A stretch of 64,000 bases of DNA from Pteria penguin (lineage: Eukaryota; Mollusca; Bivalvia; Pterioida; Pteriidae): the NCBI GenBank assembly GCA_035048485.1, contig CM068582.1, positions 19,355,570 through 19,419,569 on the forward strand. The letters run 5' to 3'. Position numbers and translations under genes: made by a program. The notes under the pieces are model-generated. The model did no database searches. It saw only the letters and a list, made by a program, of their open reading frames with translations, and had not been told where the DNA came from. This document shows, in pieces, positions 1 through 12,304 of this stretch. The stretch's first letter is position 1, and every line of letters begins with the position of its first letter.

Positions 1-340
1 TATATATATATATATAGTATCTCATATTTTTTCCTGCTTCTTTATGCCTTACTTATGCAAAGTATATTCCCAGAAATGTATTTACACTATCAGCTTCTTA
101 TTAATGTACTTGTATGCGTTGTAAGGTTTGTTGAGAACGGTAAGGTACATGTATTGCTTCAACAATACTCTCAGAAATTTTACTTTATCTTATTCATGCA
201 TTATTGAGAAAGGAGGGGCAGGCCTATTAACTAATTAATCAACAGACTGGCTTAAACATATGATTTATGACATTAAGTTGCATGATAATTTAATTAATTA
301 AATGAGGGTCAATCAAATGTGCATATTTGTATGTTAACAG

Positions 341-446
341 GGAGCCTACCACCCTTTGCTGATTTATACTATAGCTGACGTGAAATTCATCATAGAGTAT
401 GCTCGACTTCGCGGTATAATAGTCATACCAGAATTCGATACCCCAG
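341..446 (+). CDS. GH20 beta-N-acetylhexosaminidase, internal exon A (active-site barrel start)
   Basis: This exon encodes 35 codons plus one base, starting [20 protein letters not shown] and ending VIPEFDTP. It matches the part of lysosomal beta-hexosaminidases (HEXA/HEXB family, GH20) where the barrel strand ends in the EFDTPGH motif; the Asp of that motif contacts the substrate sugar. The family removes terminal N-acetylhexosamine from glycolipids and glycans in the lysosome. An AG acceptor (tgttaacag) precedes base 341 and a GT donor follows base 446. The Gly codon of DTPG is split 1+2 (phase 1) and is completed exactly by the exon at 38311. This is an internal exon: the signal peptide and N-terminal domain must lie upstream of the window. 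HEXA and HEXB cannot be told apart here, so no symbol is given. Family assignment is very secure. Confidence 0.93.
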
Positions 447-447
447 G

Positions 448-1011
448 TATAAACTAAAATTAAAAGATCTCGAGAGTAAACGGGATATTTATTTCAAATT
501 GGAATATAGATTGCCTTTTTGAAAAGGAATTATGCATATCGTTCAACACCTTGTCCTTTTAGGTGATGATAAAATCTATTTCTGACTCACCTGTATCAAT
601 AAATCTAGAAATAAACATAATTTGGAAATGGTGTCACTGTATTGTCTTGTAGCCTGCTTCAATAACCTTTTCCCCTATTTTACATGATATAAGGGGCAAT
701 ACCGGGCAGATGCAGAATTGCCGCTTAGATTTGTGTCAAATTACTGTGACGTCACATTCCAAGCGTTATGTCATAGTGAAAATTTCGACAAAAAGTTGTT
801 TGTCCGGTAAAAGACCCCTTACATCAATTAAAATTAGAAAAAAGGTCTATTGAAACGATGCATTAAGAAAGGGGAAACAAAACTATGTATTTGTGTATTT
901 TGAAAATCAACTCCAAGAGGTTTATTTTTTCTTTTCTGCTTCACTGTAAGAGCGTATTTATTGCAATTATCAATATATTATATCATTGTATACACTGTAG
1001 TTAATACGGCA
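448..1011. other. Intron start, no recognised feature
   Basis: This is the beginning of the 37.9-kb intron after exon A. It is AT-rich single-copy-looking DNA with stop codons in all frames. I see no gene, RNA or clear repeat here. Confidence 0.6.
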
Positions 1012-1138
1012 ACGTATGAGTATATCTACTGAAATTATTACTACATTATATGAGCCTCTTTACTAAATTATTACTGCATTTTATAAGCGTTTCTACTTTA
1101 ATTATTACTACATTATATGATCCTATCTACTTTAATTA
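1012..1138 (+). repeat. Decayed copies of the 34-bp satellite (left fringe, part 1)
   Basis: Roughly four degenerate copies of the same unit that forms the main array, recognisable by TATGAGxxTxTCTAC followed by ATTATTACTACAT. They are interrupted at about 1139 by a dispersed repeat, and the same decayed satellite resumes at 2639. Confidence 0.7.
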
Positions 1139-2632
1139 TACCTTGTTTAAACTTTGTTTGCGGGAGCATATAGGAATCACCCTGTCTATCTGTCTGTCAG
1201 TCTATCAGTTTGTCCTTCTATCACTCTGTCCGTCTGTTCACATTTCTCTTAGCCATAACTTCTTATCCCTTTGTCGGATCTGGATGATATTACACATATT
1301 TTTTTGTGCATGAATCAAGGTTGTTTCATGACCTTAATCTATAGTTATATCTTCAAGGTCAAGGTCACAGTGCACACATAGCAAAAATTGTTATCTGGGC
1401 TATAACTTCTTATCCTCTTATTGGATCTTGATAATATTTCACACAACTGTTGTCCATGACCCAAAGGTGTGTCATGATTTTGACCCAAGGTCATATCGTC
1501 AAGGTCAAGGTCACATTGCATACAGAGCCATATCCTTGTTCTCTTACTGTCAAGTTGGATTATTATCCACGATAATATTTCACACAATTGTTGTCCCTGA
1601 CCCAAGGGTGTGTCATGATCTTACCTCAAGATCGAATCTCCAAGGTCAAAGTCACAGTGCACAGTTGTCGTAATCCTTGTCCGGGCCATAACTCCTTACT
1701 ACAATGTTGGATCTTGATAACATTTCACTAAAATTATTGTTCATGTCCAAGGATGTGTCATGACCTCCATCAAAGGTCATATCTTTAAGGTCAAGGTCAC
1801 AGTGCACACATAGCCAAAATTCTTGTACATGCATTACTTTTTAATTCCAAGTTGGATCTGGATAATATTTCACACAATTTTTGTTCATGTCACCATGGTC
1901 AAGGTCATAGTGCACGCATTTTCAAAATCTTTGCACGGTTCATAGCTCCTTACTTCTATGTAGGATCTTGATAATATTTCACACCATTGTTTTTCATGAT
2001 CCGAAGATGTGTATCACATTATATGTAGCGTGTTGTCAGTCTGTGTGACTGTCCATCTGTCTGTCTATGAAAATTGTCTGGACCATAACTTCTTCCTTTT
2101 ACTTTGAAGGGAGATCAAATGTTACAGAATTGTTGTTCATCACCCAAAGATGTGTCATGACCTTGAACCATGGTCATACCTACAAGGTCAAGGTCACAGT
2201 GCATACATAGCCAGAATTCTTATTCGAGTCGTAACTTTTTCTTTTTCATTTCGAGGGAGATCATATTTTATACAATTATTGTCCATGACCTAAGGGTGTG
2301 TTATTACCTTGAACCAAGGTAATATCTACAATGTCAATGCACACATAGCAAGAATTCTTGTCTGGGCCATAATTTCTTCCAATTATGTTGCTGGAAGATT
2401 ATATTTTACACAATTGTTGTCCATAACACAAGGATGTGTAATGACCTTGAGCCAAGGTCATATCTCCAAGGCCAAGGTCAGAGTGCACACAAACCAGATT
2501 TTTTTCATTAATTTTACCTCAAAATGTACAAGTGGGACATCCATTACATTTATACCAGTGATGTATCTTGGGATGAATTATTGTATGTTTCAACTTTGTT
2601 GCCGCGGGGGTATTGTCCCATTAGGACAGCTC
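1139..2632 (+). mobile_element. AGGTCA-rich dispersed element inserted in old satellite, with TAATTA target duplication
   Basis: This block starts near CTTTGTTTGCGGGAGCATAT, runs through a TGTCTATCTGTCTGTC stretch, and then contains about seven diverged tandem units of roughly 150 bp. Each unit holds ATAACTTCTTA, GATAATATTTCACACAA, TGTCATGACCTT and TCAAGGTCAAGGTCACAG. It ends in GCCGCGGGGGTATTGTCCC and TTAGGACAGCTC. The hexamer TAATTA occurs immediately before (1133-1138) and after (2633-2638). Joining the flanks recreates a decayed 34-bp satellite unit, so this looks like an insertion. Short reading frames inside it are not convincing genes. The transposition class is unknown. Related blocks recur across the window. 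Confidence 0.65.
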
Positions 2633-2638
2633 TAATTA

Positions 2639-2822
2639 TTACTCAATCATATGAGCGTATCTCCAAAAATTATCATTACATTACATGAGCGTACCTACCG
2701 AAATTATTAATGCATTATATAACCGTAACTACTTTAATTATTAGTTTATTATATGACCGCATCTACTAAAATAATTACTACATTATAAGAGCGTAGTATC
2801 TAACGATATCATTACTGCATTA
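2639..2822 (+). repeat. Decayed copies of the 34-bp satellite (left fringe, part 2)
   Basis: About five diverged units with ATATGAGCGTATCT and AATTATTACTACATT elements. The block is cut at 2822 by an insertion with a TTA duplication and continues at 3359. Confidence 0.7.
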
Positions 2823-3358
2823 GGAACTGGTCAAACTTTATCGAAACATGGGACCGGTGTTTCCCTGGGTTCGATGGCTGAGCTGAAATAATGAAGGAGA
2901 GCGGAGATGTAAAAGAAGAAATTCATTCATGGAAGTCAGGCATCGTACTCTAAAATACAAAACAATGTATAACATGTATATGCCATTATGTACTAACCAT
3001 GTAAGAACAATGAATACATACATATATCACGTACAATAAATAAACATTAAATATTGATACGCATGTAAAATTGTTGCAATTTTTTCAGTAAGAATATACT
3101 GTATAAAGTCCACGCCACTTTTTCAATCATTAAATATTACATATTGAAAAGTTTTTATACTTAGGTGTACTCTCAATTTATGGTCATACGGCTAGTGACT
3201 AGCATGGGACATCAAGTGTTTGCAAGTTGGAGAGCATGGGACTCGACTTTTTTTTACATACATGAGGTCATTGGGCTAAGGGGTTTTTTTTTCTTTTTGA
3301 TAAATCTGCCATTCTGCATCGGTCCTACACGTATGTATATATAATTTTGACCAGTCCC
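2823..3358. mobile_element. MITE-like element with GG(A/G)ACTGGTCAAA inverted ends and TTA target duplication
   Basis: The left end GGAACTGGTCAAA (2823-2835) is matched by the reverse complement of the right end TTTGACCAGTCCC (3346-3358), with one mismatch. TTA flanks both sides (2820-2822 and 3359-3361). The flanks joined across one TTA restore a decayed satellite unit. A terminal GG plus a 3-bp TTA duplication is typical of PIF/Harbinger-type non-autonomous elements, which is my inference. The short minus-strand frame within it has no recognisable domain. Confidence 0.65.
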
Positions 3359-3570
3359 TTATATAAGCGTAACTACTATAATAATCACTATTATGTATCT
3401 CCTGTATTACTTACTACTGCTTTGTTAACTGCTGTATTGTTTACTGTGTTATACATGTATCTACAATGGCTATTCCTACGCTGTATGAATGTATCTACTA
3501 TACTTGACATTTCTAATGTCTGATTACTTCATGTGGTCACTTGAGAATAATAGATAGCTTGCAATTTTTT
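3359..3570 (+). repeat. Decayed copies of the 34-bp satellite (left fringe, part 3)
   Basis: Degenerate repeats such as ATATAAGCGTAACTACT and GTATGAATGTATCTACTAT continue the old satellite up to a short 48-bp minisatellite. Confidence 0.55.
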
Positions 3571-3858
3571 TGTGTAGGTATATGCCTTTTTGCCTTTATG
3601 GCAGCTACTGTCATTGTTTGTGTAGGTATATGCCTTTTTGCCTTTATGGCAGCTACTGTCATTGTTTGTGTAGGTATATGCCTTTTTGCCTTTATGGCAG
3701 CTACTGTCATTGTTTGTGTAGGTATATGCCTTTTTGCCTTTATGGCAGCTACTGTCATTGTTTGTGTAGGTGTATGCCTTTTTGCCTTTATGGCAGCTAC
3801 TGTCATTGTTTGTGTAGGTATATGCCTTTTTGCCTTTATGGAAGCTACTGTCATTGTT
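3571..3858 (+). repeat. 48-bp minisatellite, six copies
   Basis: Exactly six head-to-tail 48-bp units, each containing TGTGTAGGTATATGCC and TTTATGGCAGCTACTGTCAT. Copy 5 has one A-to-G change (GTGTATGCC) and copy 6 has GAAGC instead of GCAGC. The unit is a multiple of three and lacks stops in several frames on both strands, so it gives 100-130-residue frames of a 16-residue repeat. Nothing else supports coding: there is no family match and no splice context. I treat it as intronic minisatellite. Confidence 0.9.
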
Positions 3859-4865
3859 TGAGCATATGTACTATGTTTACATGTATTATCATACAGTATG
3901 GGTGTATCGTCTATATTCATTACTTCACTGTTTAAAAGTATATACTATATTTATAACCACATTGTAAGAACCCGTCTACTGTATTTATAGCAACACTGTA
4001 TAAGCGTATCTACTTTATTTATAACCACACTGTATGAACGTATATACTGCATTCATAACTACACTGTATAAAAGAATATACTATATTATAACCATATTGT
4101 ATCAGCGTATACACTGCATTCATAACTACACTGTATAAAAGAATATACTATATTCTAACCACACTGTATTAGCGTATATACTGCATTCATAACTACACTG
4201 TATAAAAGAATATACTATATTATAACCACATTGTATCAGCGTATACACTGCATTCATAACTACACTGTATAAAAGAATATACTATATTATAACCACACTG
4301 TATTAGCGTATATACAGTATTTAATACTACACATGAACATATCTGCTATATTTATTTATGCTTTGTATCAACGTATCTACTGTTTGTGGAACACAACTTT
4401 GCATATATTGTACTTATTTGTACACTATATGAACGATTGTGTTATATTATTTCATCGACAGAATGCAATTAGTGGATTTATTATTTCGTAGTACGACATT
4501 AAATACTGTATTTATTACCCCCACTGCATATGTGTATCTACTGCATCTATTACTACAACATCTGAGCGTATCTACTGTATTAAGTACAACACTATATTAG
4601 TGCTTCTCTGATGTTTATAACCACACAGTACACACTTATCTTCGATATTCACAACCATAATGTATAAACGTATCTATCTAATTCATTACTACACTATATG
4701 CATCAATGTACTCTATTTATAACTACACTATATAAGCGTGTCTACTGTATGTATTATTATGAGCGTTTGAGCGCATGTATAATACTATAAAGTAATAGTG
4801 TATTTAATGTTATCTAATTTAATATTTACACCCACATTGTTTGAATATATCTTTCGTGTTTCCAC
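3859..4865 (+). repeat. Diverged edge of the 34-bp satellite, with a 67-bp dimer sub-array
   Basis: Units are recognisable (ACTGTATxAxCGTATxTACT, then ATTxATAACxACAC) but strongly diverged. Between about 4046 and 4313 a 67-bp dimer (one 34-bp-like plus one 33-bp-like unit, with ACTGCATTCATAACTACAC) repeats about four times. Identity to the main unit rises towards 4866, as expected at the edge of an array kept uniform by unequal exchange. Confidence 0.8.
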
Positions 4866-6384
4866 AATGTGTGAGTGTATCTACTATATTTATTACTACA
4901 CTGTATGATCGTTTCTGCTATAAATTTATTATGACACGGTACGAGTGTATCTACTATATTTATTACTACACTGTATGAGTGTGTCTACTATATTTATTAC
5001 TACACTGTATGAGTGTGTCTACTATATTTATTACTACACTGTATGAGTGTGTCTACTATATTTATTACTACACTGTATGAGTGTATGTACTATATTTATT
5101 ACTACACTGTATGAGTGTATCTAATATATTTATTACTACACTGTATGAGTGTGTCTACTATATTTATTACTACACTGTATGAGTGTGTCTACTATATTTA
5201 TTCCTACACTGTATGAGTGTATCTACTATCTTCATTACTACACTGTATGAGTGTATCTACTATATTTATTACCACACTGTATGAGTGTATCTACTATATT
5301 TATTGCTACACTGTATGAATGTATCTACTATATTTATTACTACACTGTACCAGTGTATGTTCTATATTTATTACTACACTGTACCAGTGTATGTACTATA
5401 TTTATTACTACACTGTATCAGTGTATCTACTATATTTATTACTACACTGTACGAGCGTATGTACTATATTTATTACTACACTGTACGAGTGTATCTACTA
5501 TATTTATTACTACACTGTATGAGTGTATGTACTATATTTATTACTACACTGTATGAATGTATGTACTATATTTATTACTACACTGTACGAGTGTATGTAC
5601 TATATTTATTACTACACTGTACGAGTGTATCTACTATATCTATTACTACACTGTATCAGTGTATGTACTATATTTATTACTACACTTTACGAGTGTATCT
5701 ACTATATCTATTACTACACTGTATGAGTGTATGTACTATATTTATTACTACACTGTATGAGTGTATGTACTATATTTATTACTACACTGTATGAGTGTAT
5801 GTACTATATTTATTACTACACTGTATGAGTGTATCTACTATATTTATTACTACACTGTACGGGTGTATGTACTATATTTATTACTACACTGTACCAGTGT
5901 ATGTACTATATTTATTACTACACTGTACGAGTGTATCTACTATATTTATTACTACACTGTATGAGTGTATCTACTATATTTATTACTACACTCTACGAGT
6001 GCATGTACTATATTTATTACTACACTGTATGAGTGCATCTACTATATTTATTACTACACTGTATGAGTGTGTCTACTATATTTATTACTACACTGTACCA
6101 GTGTATCTACTATATTTATTACTACACTGTATGAGTGTATCTAATATATTTATTACTACACTGTACGGGTGTATCTACTATATTTATTACTACACTGTAT
6201 GAGTGTATCTACTATATTTATTACTACACTGTATGAGTGTATCTACTATATTTATTACTACACTGTATGAGTGTGTCTACTATATTTATTACTACATTGT
6301 ATGAGTGTATCTACTATATTTATTACTACTCTGTACGAGTGTATCTACTATATTTATTACTATACTGTACGAGTGTATCTACTG

Positions 6385-9344
6385 TATTTATTACTACACT
6401 GTACGAGTGTATCTACTGTATTTATTACTACACTGTACGAGTGTATCAACTGTATTTATTACTACACTGTACGAGTCTATCTACTGTATTTCTTACTACA
6501 ATATACAAGTCTATCTACTATATTTATTACTATCCTGTACGAGTGTATCGACTATATTTATTACTACACTGTATGAGTGTATCTACTATATTTATTATTA
6601 CACTGTATGAGTGTATCTACTATATTTATTACTACACTGTACCAGTGTATCTACTATATTTATTACTACACTGTATGAGTGTATGTACTGTATTTATTAT
6701 TACACTGTATGAGTGTATGTACTATATTTATTACTACACTGTACCAGTGTATCTACTATATTTATTGCTACACTGTATGAGTGTATCTACTATATTTATT
6801 ACTACACTGTACGAGTGTATCTACTATATTTATTACTACACTGTACCAGTGTATCTACTATATTTATTACTACACTGTATGAGTGTATGTACTGTATTTA
6901 TTATTACACTGTATGAGTGTATGTACTATATTTATTACTACACTGTACCAGTGTATCTACTATATTTATTGCTACACTGTATGAGTGTATCTACTATATT
7001 TATTACTACACTGTATGAGTGTATCTACTATATTTATTACTACACTGTACGAGTGTATGTACTATATTTATTGCTACACTGTACGAGTGTATCTACTATA
7101 TTTATTACTACACTGTATGAGTGTATGTACTGTATTTATTACTAGACTGTACGAGTCTATCTACTATATTTATTACTACACTGTACGAGTGTATGTACTC
7201 TTTTTATTACTACACTGTATGAGTGTATCTACTATCTTTATTACTACACTGTGCGAGTGTATCTACTGTATTTATTACTACACTGTATGAGTGTATCTAC
7301 TGTATTTGTTACTACACTGTACGAGTGTATCTACTATATTTATTACTACACTGTACCAGTGTATCTACTATATTTATTACTACACTGTATGAGTGTATGT
7401 ACTGTGTTTATTATTACACTGTATGAGTGTATGTACTATATTTATTACTACACTGTACCAGTGTATCTACTATATTTATTGCTACACTGTATGACTGTAT
7501 CTACTATATTTATTACTACACTGTATGAGTGTATCTACTATATTTATTGCTACACTGTACGAGTGTATGTACTATATTTATTACTACACTGTACGAGTGT
7601 ATCTACTATATTTATTACTACACTGTATGAGTGTATGTACTGCATTTATTACTACACTGGACGAGTCTATCTACTATATTTATTACTACACTGTACGAGT
7701 GTATGTACTATATTTATTACTACACTGTATGAGTGTATCAACTATATTTATTACTACACTGTACGAGTGTATGTACTATATTTATTACAACACTGTACGA
7801 GTGTATCTACTATATTTATTACTACACTGTACCAGTGTATCTACTATATTTATTACTACACTGTATGAGTGTATGTACTGTATTTATTATTACACTGTAT
7901 GAGTGTATGTACTATATTTATTACTACACTGTACCATTGTATCTACTATATTTATTGCTACACTGTATGAGTGTATCTACTATATTTATTACTATACTGT
8001 ATGAGTGTATCTACTATATTTATTACTACACTGTACGAATGTATGTACTATATTTATTACTACACTGTACGAGTGTATCTACTATATTTATTACTACACT
8101 GTATCAGTGTATGTACTGTATTTATTACTATCCTGTACGAGTCTATCTAGTACATTTATTACTACACACTGTACGAGTGTATGTACTATATTTATTACTA
8201 CACTGTATGAGTGTATGTACTATATTTATTACTACACTGTACAAGTGTATGTACTGTATTTATTACTACACTGTACGAGTCTATCTACTGTATTTATTAC
8301 TACACTGTACGACTGTATGTACTATATTTATTACTACACTGTACGACTGTATCTACTATATTTATTACTACATTGTATGAGTGTACGTACTATATTTATT
8401 ACTACACTGTATGAGTGTATCTATTATATTTATTACTACACTGTATGAGTGTATCTACTATATTTATTACTACACTGTACGAGTGTATCTACTATATTTA
8501 TTACTACACTGTACGAGTGTATCTACTGTATTTATTACTACACTGTTCCTGTGTATCTACTATATTTATTACTACACTGTATGAGTGTATCTAATATATT
8601 TATTACTACACTGTATGAGTGTGTCTACTATATTTATTACTACACTGTATGAGTGTGTCTACTATATTTATTACTACACTGTATGAGTGTGTCTACTATA
8701 TTTCTTACTACACTGTATGAGTGTACGTACTATATTTATTACTACACTGTATGAGTGTATCTAATATATTTATTACTACACTGTATGAGTGTGTCTACTA
8801 TATTTATTACTACACTGTATGAGTGTGTCTACTATATTTATTCCTACACTGTATGAGTGTATCTACTATATTTATTACTACACTGTATGAGTGTATCTAC
8901 TATATTTATTACTACACTGTATGAGTGTATCTACTATATTTATCGCTACACTGTATGAGTGTATCTAATATATTTATTACTACACTGTACCAGTGTATGT
9001 ACTATATTTATTACTACACTGTACGAGTGTATGTACTTTATTTATTACTACACTGTACGAGCGTATGTACTATATTTATTACTACACTGTACGAGTGTAT
9101 CTACTATATTTATTGCTACACTGTACGAGTGTATCTACTATATTTATTACTATACTGTATGAGTGTGTCTACTATATTTATTACTACACTGTATGAGTGT
9201 ATGTACTATATTTATTACTACACTGTACGAGTGTATGTACTATATTTATTACTACACTGTACGAGCGTATGTACTATATTTATTACTACACTGTATGAGT
9301 GTATCTACTATATTTATTACTACACTGTACGGGTGTATCTACTA
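6385..9344 (+). repeat. Satellite segmental duplication, inner copy 1 (2.96 kb)
   Basis: This stretch and 9345-12304 follow the same order of variant units at an offset of 2960-2962 bases. Differences I can see are a 2-bp insertion here (CACACTG near 8163), a 2-bp insertion in copy 2 (TATATATTT near 9615), and one base near 12003. Before 6385 and after 9344 the register of variants breaks, which places the junctions. Confidence 0.85.
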
Positions 9345-12304
9345 TATTTATTACTACACTGTACGAGTGTATCTACTGTATTTATTACTACACTGTACGA
9401 GTGTATCAACTGTATTTATTACTACACTGTACGAGTCTATCTACTGTATTTCTTACTACAATATACAAGTCTATCTACTATATTTATTACTATCCTGTAC
9501 GAGTGTATCGACTATATTTATTACTACACTGTATGAGTGTATCTACTATATTTATTATTACACTGTATGAGTGTATCTACTATATTTATTACTACACTGT
9601 ACCAGTGTATCTACTATATATTTATTACTACACTGTATGAGTGTATGTACTGTATTTATTATTACACTGTATGAGTGTATGTACTATATTTATTACTACA
9701 CTGTACCAGTGTATCTACTATATTTATTGCTACACTGTATGAGTGTATCTACTATATTTATTACTACACTGTACGAGTGTATCTACTATATTTATTACTA
9801 CACTGTACCAGTGTATCTACTATATTTATTACTACACTGTATGAGTGTATGTACTGTATTTATTATTACACTGTATGAGTGTATGTACTATATTTATTAC
9901 TACACTGTACCAGTGTATCTACTATATTTATTGCTACACTGTATGAGTGTATCTACTATATTTATTACTACACTGTATGAGTGTATCTACTATATTTATT
10001 ACTACACTGTACGAGTGTATGTACTATATTTATTGCTACACTGTACGAGTGTATCTACTATATTTATTACTACACTGTATGAGTGTATGTACTGTATTTA
10101 TTACTAGACTGTACGAGTCTATCTACTATATTTATTACTACACTGTACGAGTGTATGTACTCTTTTTATTACTACACTGTATGAGTGTATCTACTATCTT
10201 TATTACTACACTGTGCGAGTGTATCTACTGTATTTATTACTACACTGTATGAGTGTATCTACTGTATTTGTTACTACACTGTACGAGTGTATCTACTATA
10301 TTTATTACTACACTGTACCAGTGTATCTACTATATTTATTACTACACTGTATGAGTGTATGTACTGTGTTTATTATTACACTGTATGAGTGTATGTACTA
10401 TATTTATTACTACACTGTACCAGTGTATCTACTATATTTATTGCTACACTGTATGACTGTATCTACTATATTTATTACTACACTGTATGAGTGTATCTAC
10501 TATATTTATTGCTACACTGTACGAGTGTATGTACTATATTTATTACTACACTGTACGAGTGTATCTACTATATTTATTACTACACTGTATGAGTGTATGT
10601 ACTGCATTTATTACTACACTGGACGAGTCTATCTACTATATTTATTACTACACTGTACGAGTGTATGTACTATATTTATTACTACACTGTATGAGTGTAT
10701 CAACTATATTTATTACTACACTGTACGAGTGTATGTACTATATTTATTACAACACTGTACGAGTGTATCTACTATATTTATTACTACACTGTACCAGTGT
10801 ATCTACTATATTTATTACTACACTGTATGAGTGTATGTACTGTATTTATTATTACACTGTATGAGTGTATGTACTATATTTATTACTACACTGTACCATT
10901 GTATCTACTATATTTATTGCTACACTGTATGAGTGTATCTACTATATTTATTACTATACTGTATGAGTGTATCTACTATATTTATTACTACACTGTACGA
11001 ATGTATGTACTATATTTATTACTACACTGTACGAGTGTATCTACTATATTTATTACTACACTGTATCAGTGTATGTACTGTATTTATTACTATCCTGTAC
11101 GAGTCTATCTAGTACATTTATTACTACACTGTACGAGTGTATGTACTATATTTATTACTACACTGTATGAGTGTATGTACTATATTTATTACTACACTGT
11201 ACAAGTGTATGTACTGTATTTATTACTACACTGTACGAGTCTATCTACTGTATTTATTACTACACTGTACGACTGTATGTACTATATTTATTACTACACT
11301 GTACGACTGTATCTACTATATTTATTACTACATTGTATGAGTGTACGTACTATATTTATTACTACACTGTATGAGTGTATCTATTATATTTATTACTACA
11401 CTGTATGAGTGTATCTACTATATTTATTACTACACTGTACGAGTGTATCTACTATATTTATTACTACACTGTACGAGTGTATCTACTGTATTTATTACTA
11501 CACTGTTCCTGTGTATCTACTATATTTATTACTACACTGTATGAGTGTATCTAATATATTTATTACTACACTGTATGAGTGTGTCTACTATATTTATTAC
11601 TACACTGTATGAGTGTGTCTACTATATTTATTACTACACTGTATGAGTGTGTCTACTATATTTCTTACTACACTGTATGAGTGTACGTACTATATTTATT
11701 ACTACACTGTATGAGTGTATCTAATATATTTATTACTACACTGTATGAGTGTGTCTACTATATTTATTACTACACTGTATGAGTGTGTCTACTATATTTA
11801 TTCCTACACTGTATGAGTGTATCTACTATATTTATTACTACACTGTATGAGTGTATCTACTATATTTATTACTACACTGTATGAGTGTATCTACTATATT
11901 TATCGCTACACTGTATGAGTGTATCTAATATATTTATTACTACACTGTACCAGTGTATGTACTATATTTATTACTACACTGTACGAGTGTATGTACTTTA
12001 TTTTTTACTACACTGTACGAGCGTATGTACTATATTTATTACTACACTGTACGAGTGTATCTACTATATTTATTGCTACACTGTACGAGTGTATCTACTA
12101 TATTTATTACTATACTGTATGAGTGTGTCTACTATATTTATTACTACACTGTATGAGTGTATGTACTATATTTATTACTACACTGTACGAGTGTATGTAC
12201 TATATTTATTACTACACTGTACGAGCGTATGTACTATATTTATTACTACACTGTATGAGTGTATCTACTATATTTATTACTACACTGTACGGGTGTATCT
12301 ACTA
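9345..12304 (+). repeat. Satellite segmental duplication, inner copy 2 (2.96 kb)
   Basis: Tandem partner of 6385-9344, nearly identical. The sequence after 12304 continues as in the second outer copy, so the inner duplication occurred inside the first outer copy only. Confidence 0.85.

Noticed and set aside
3537..3935. Frames of 106-127 residues over the 48-bp repeat on both strands
   Set aside because: Open only because the unit is a multiple of three without stops; no homology or context.
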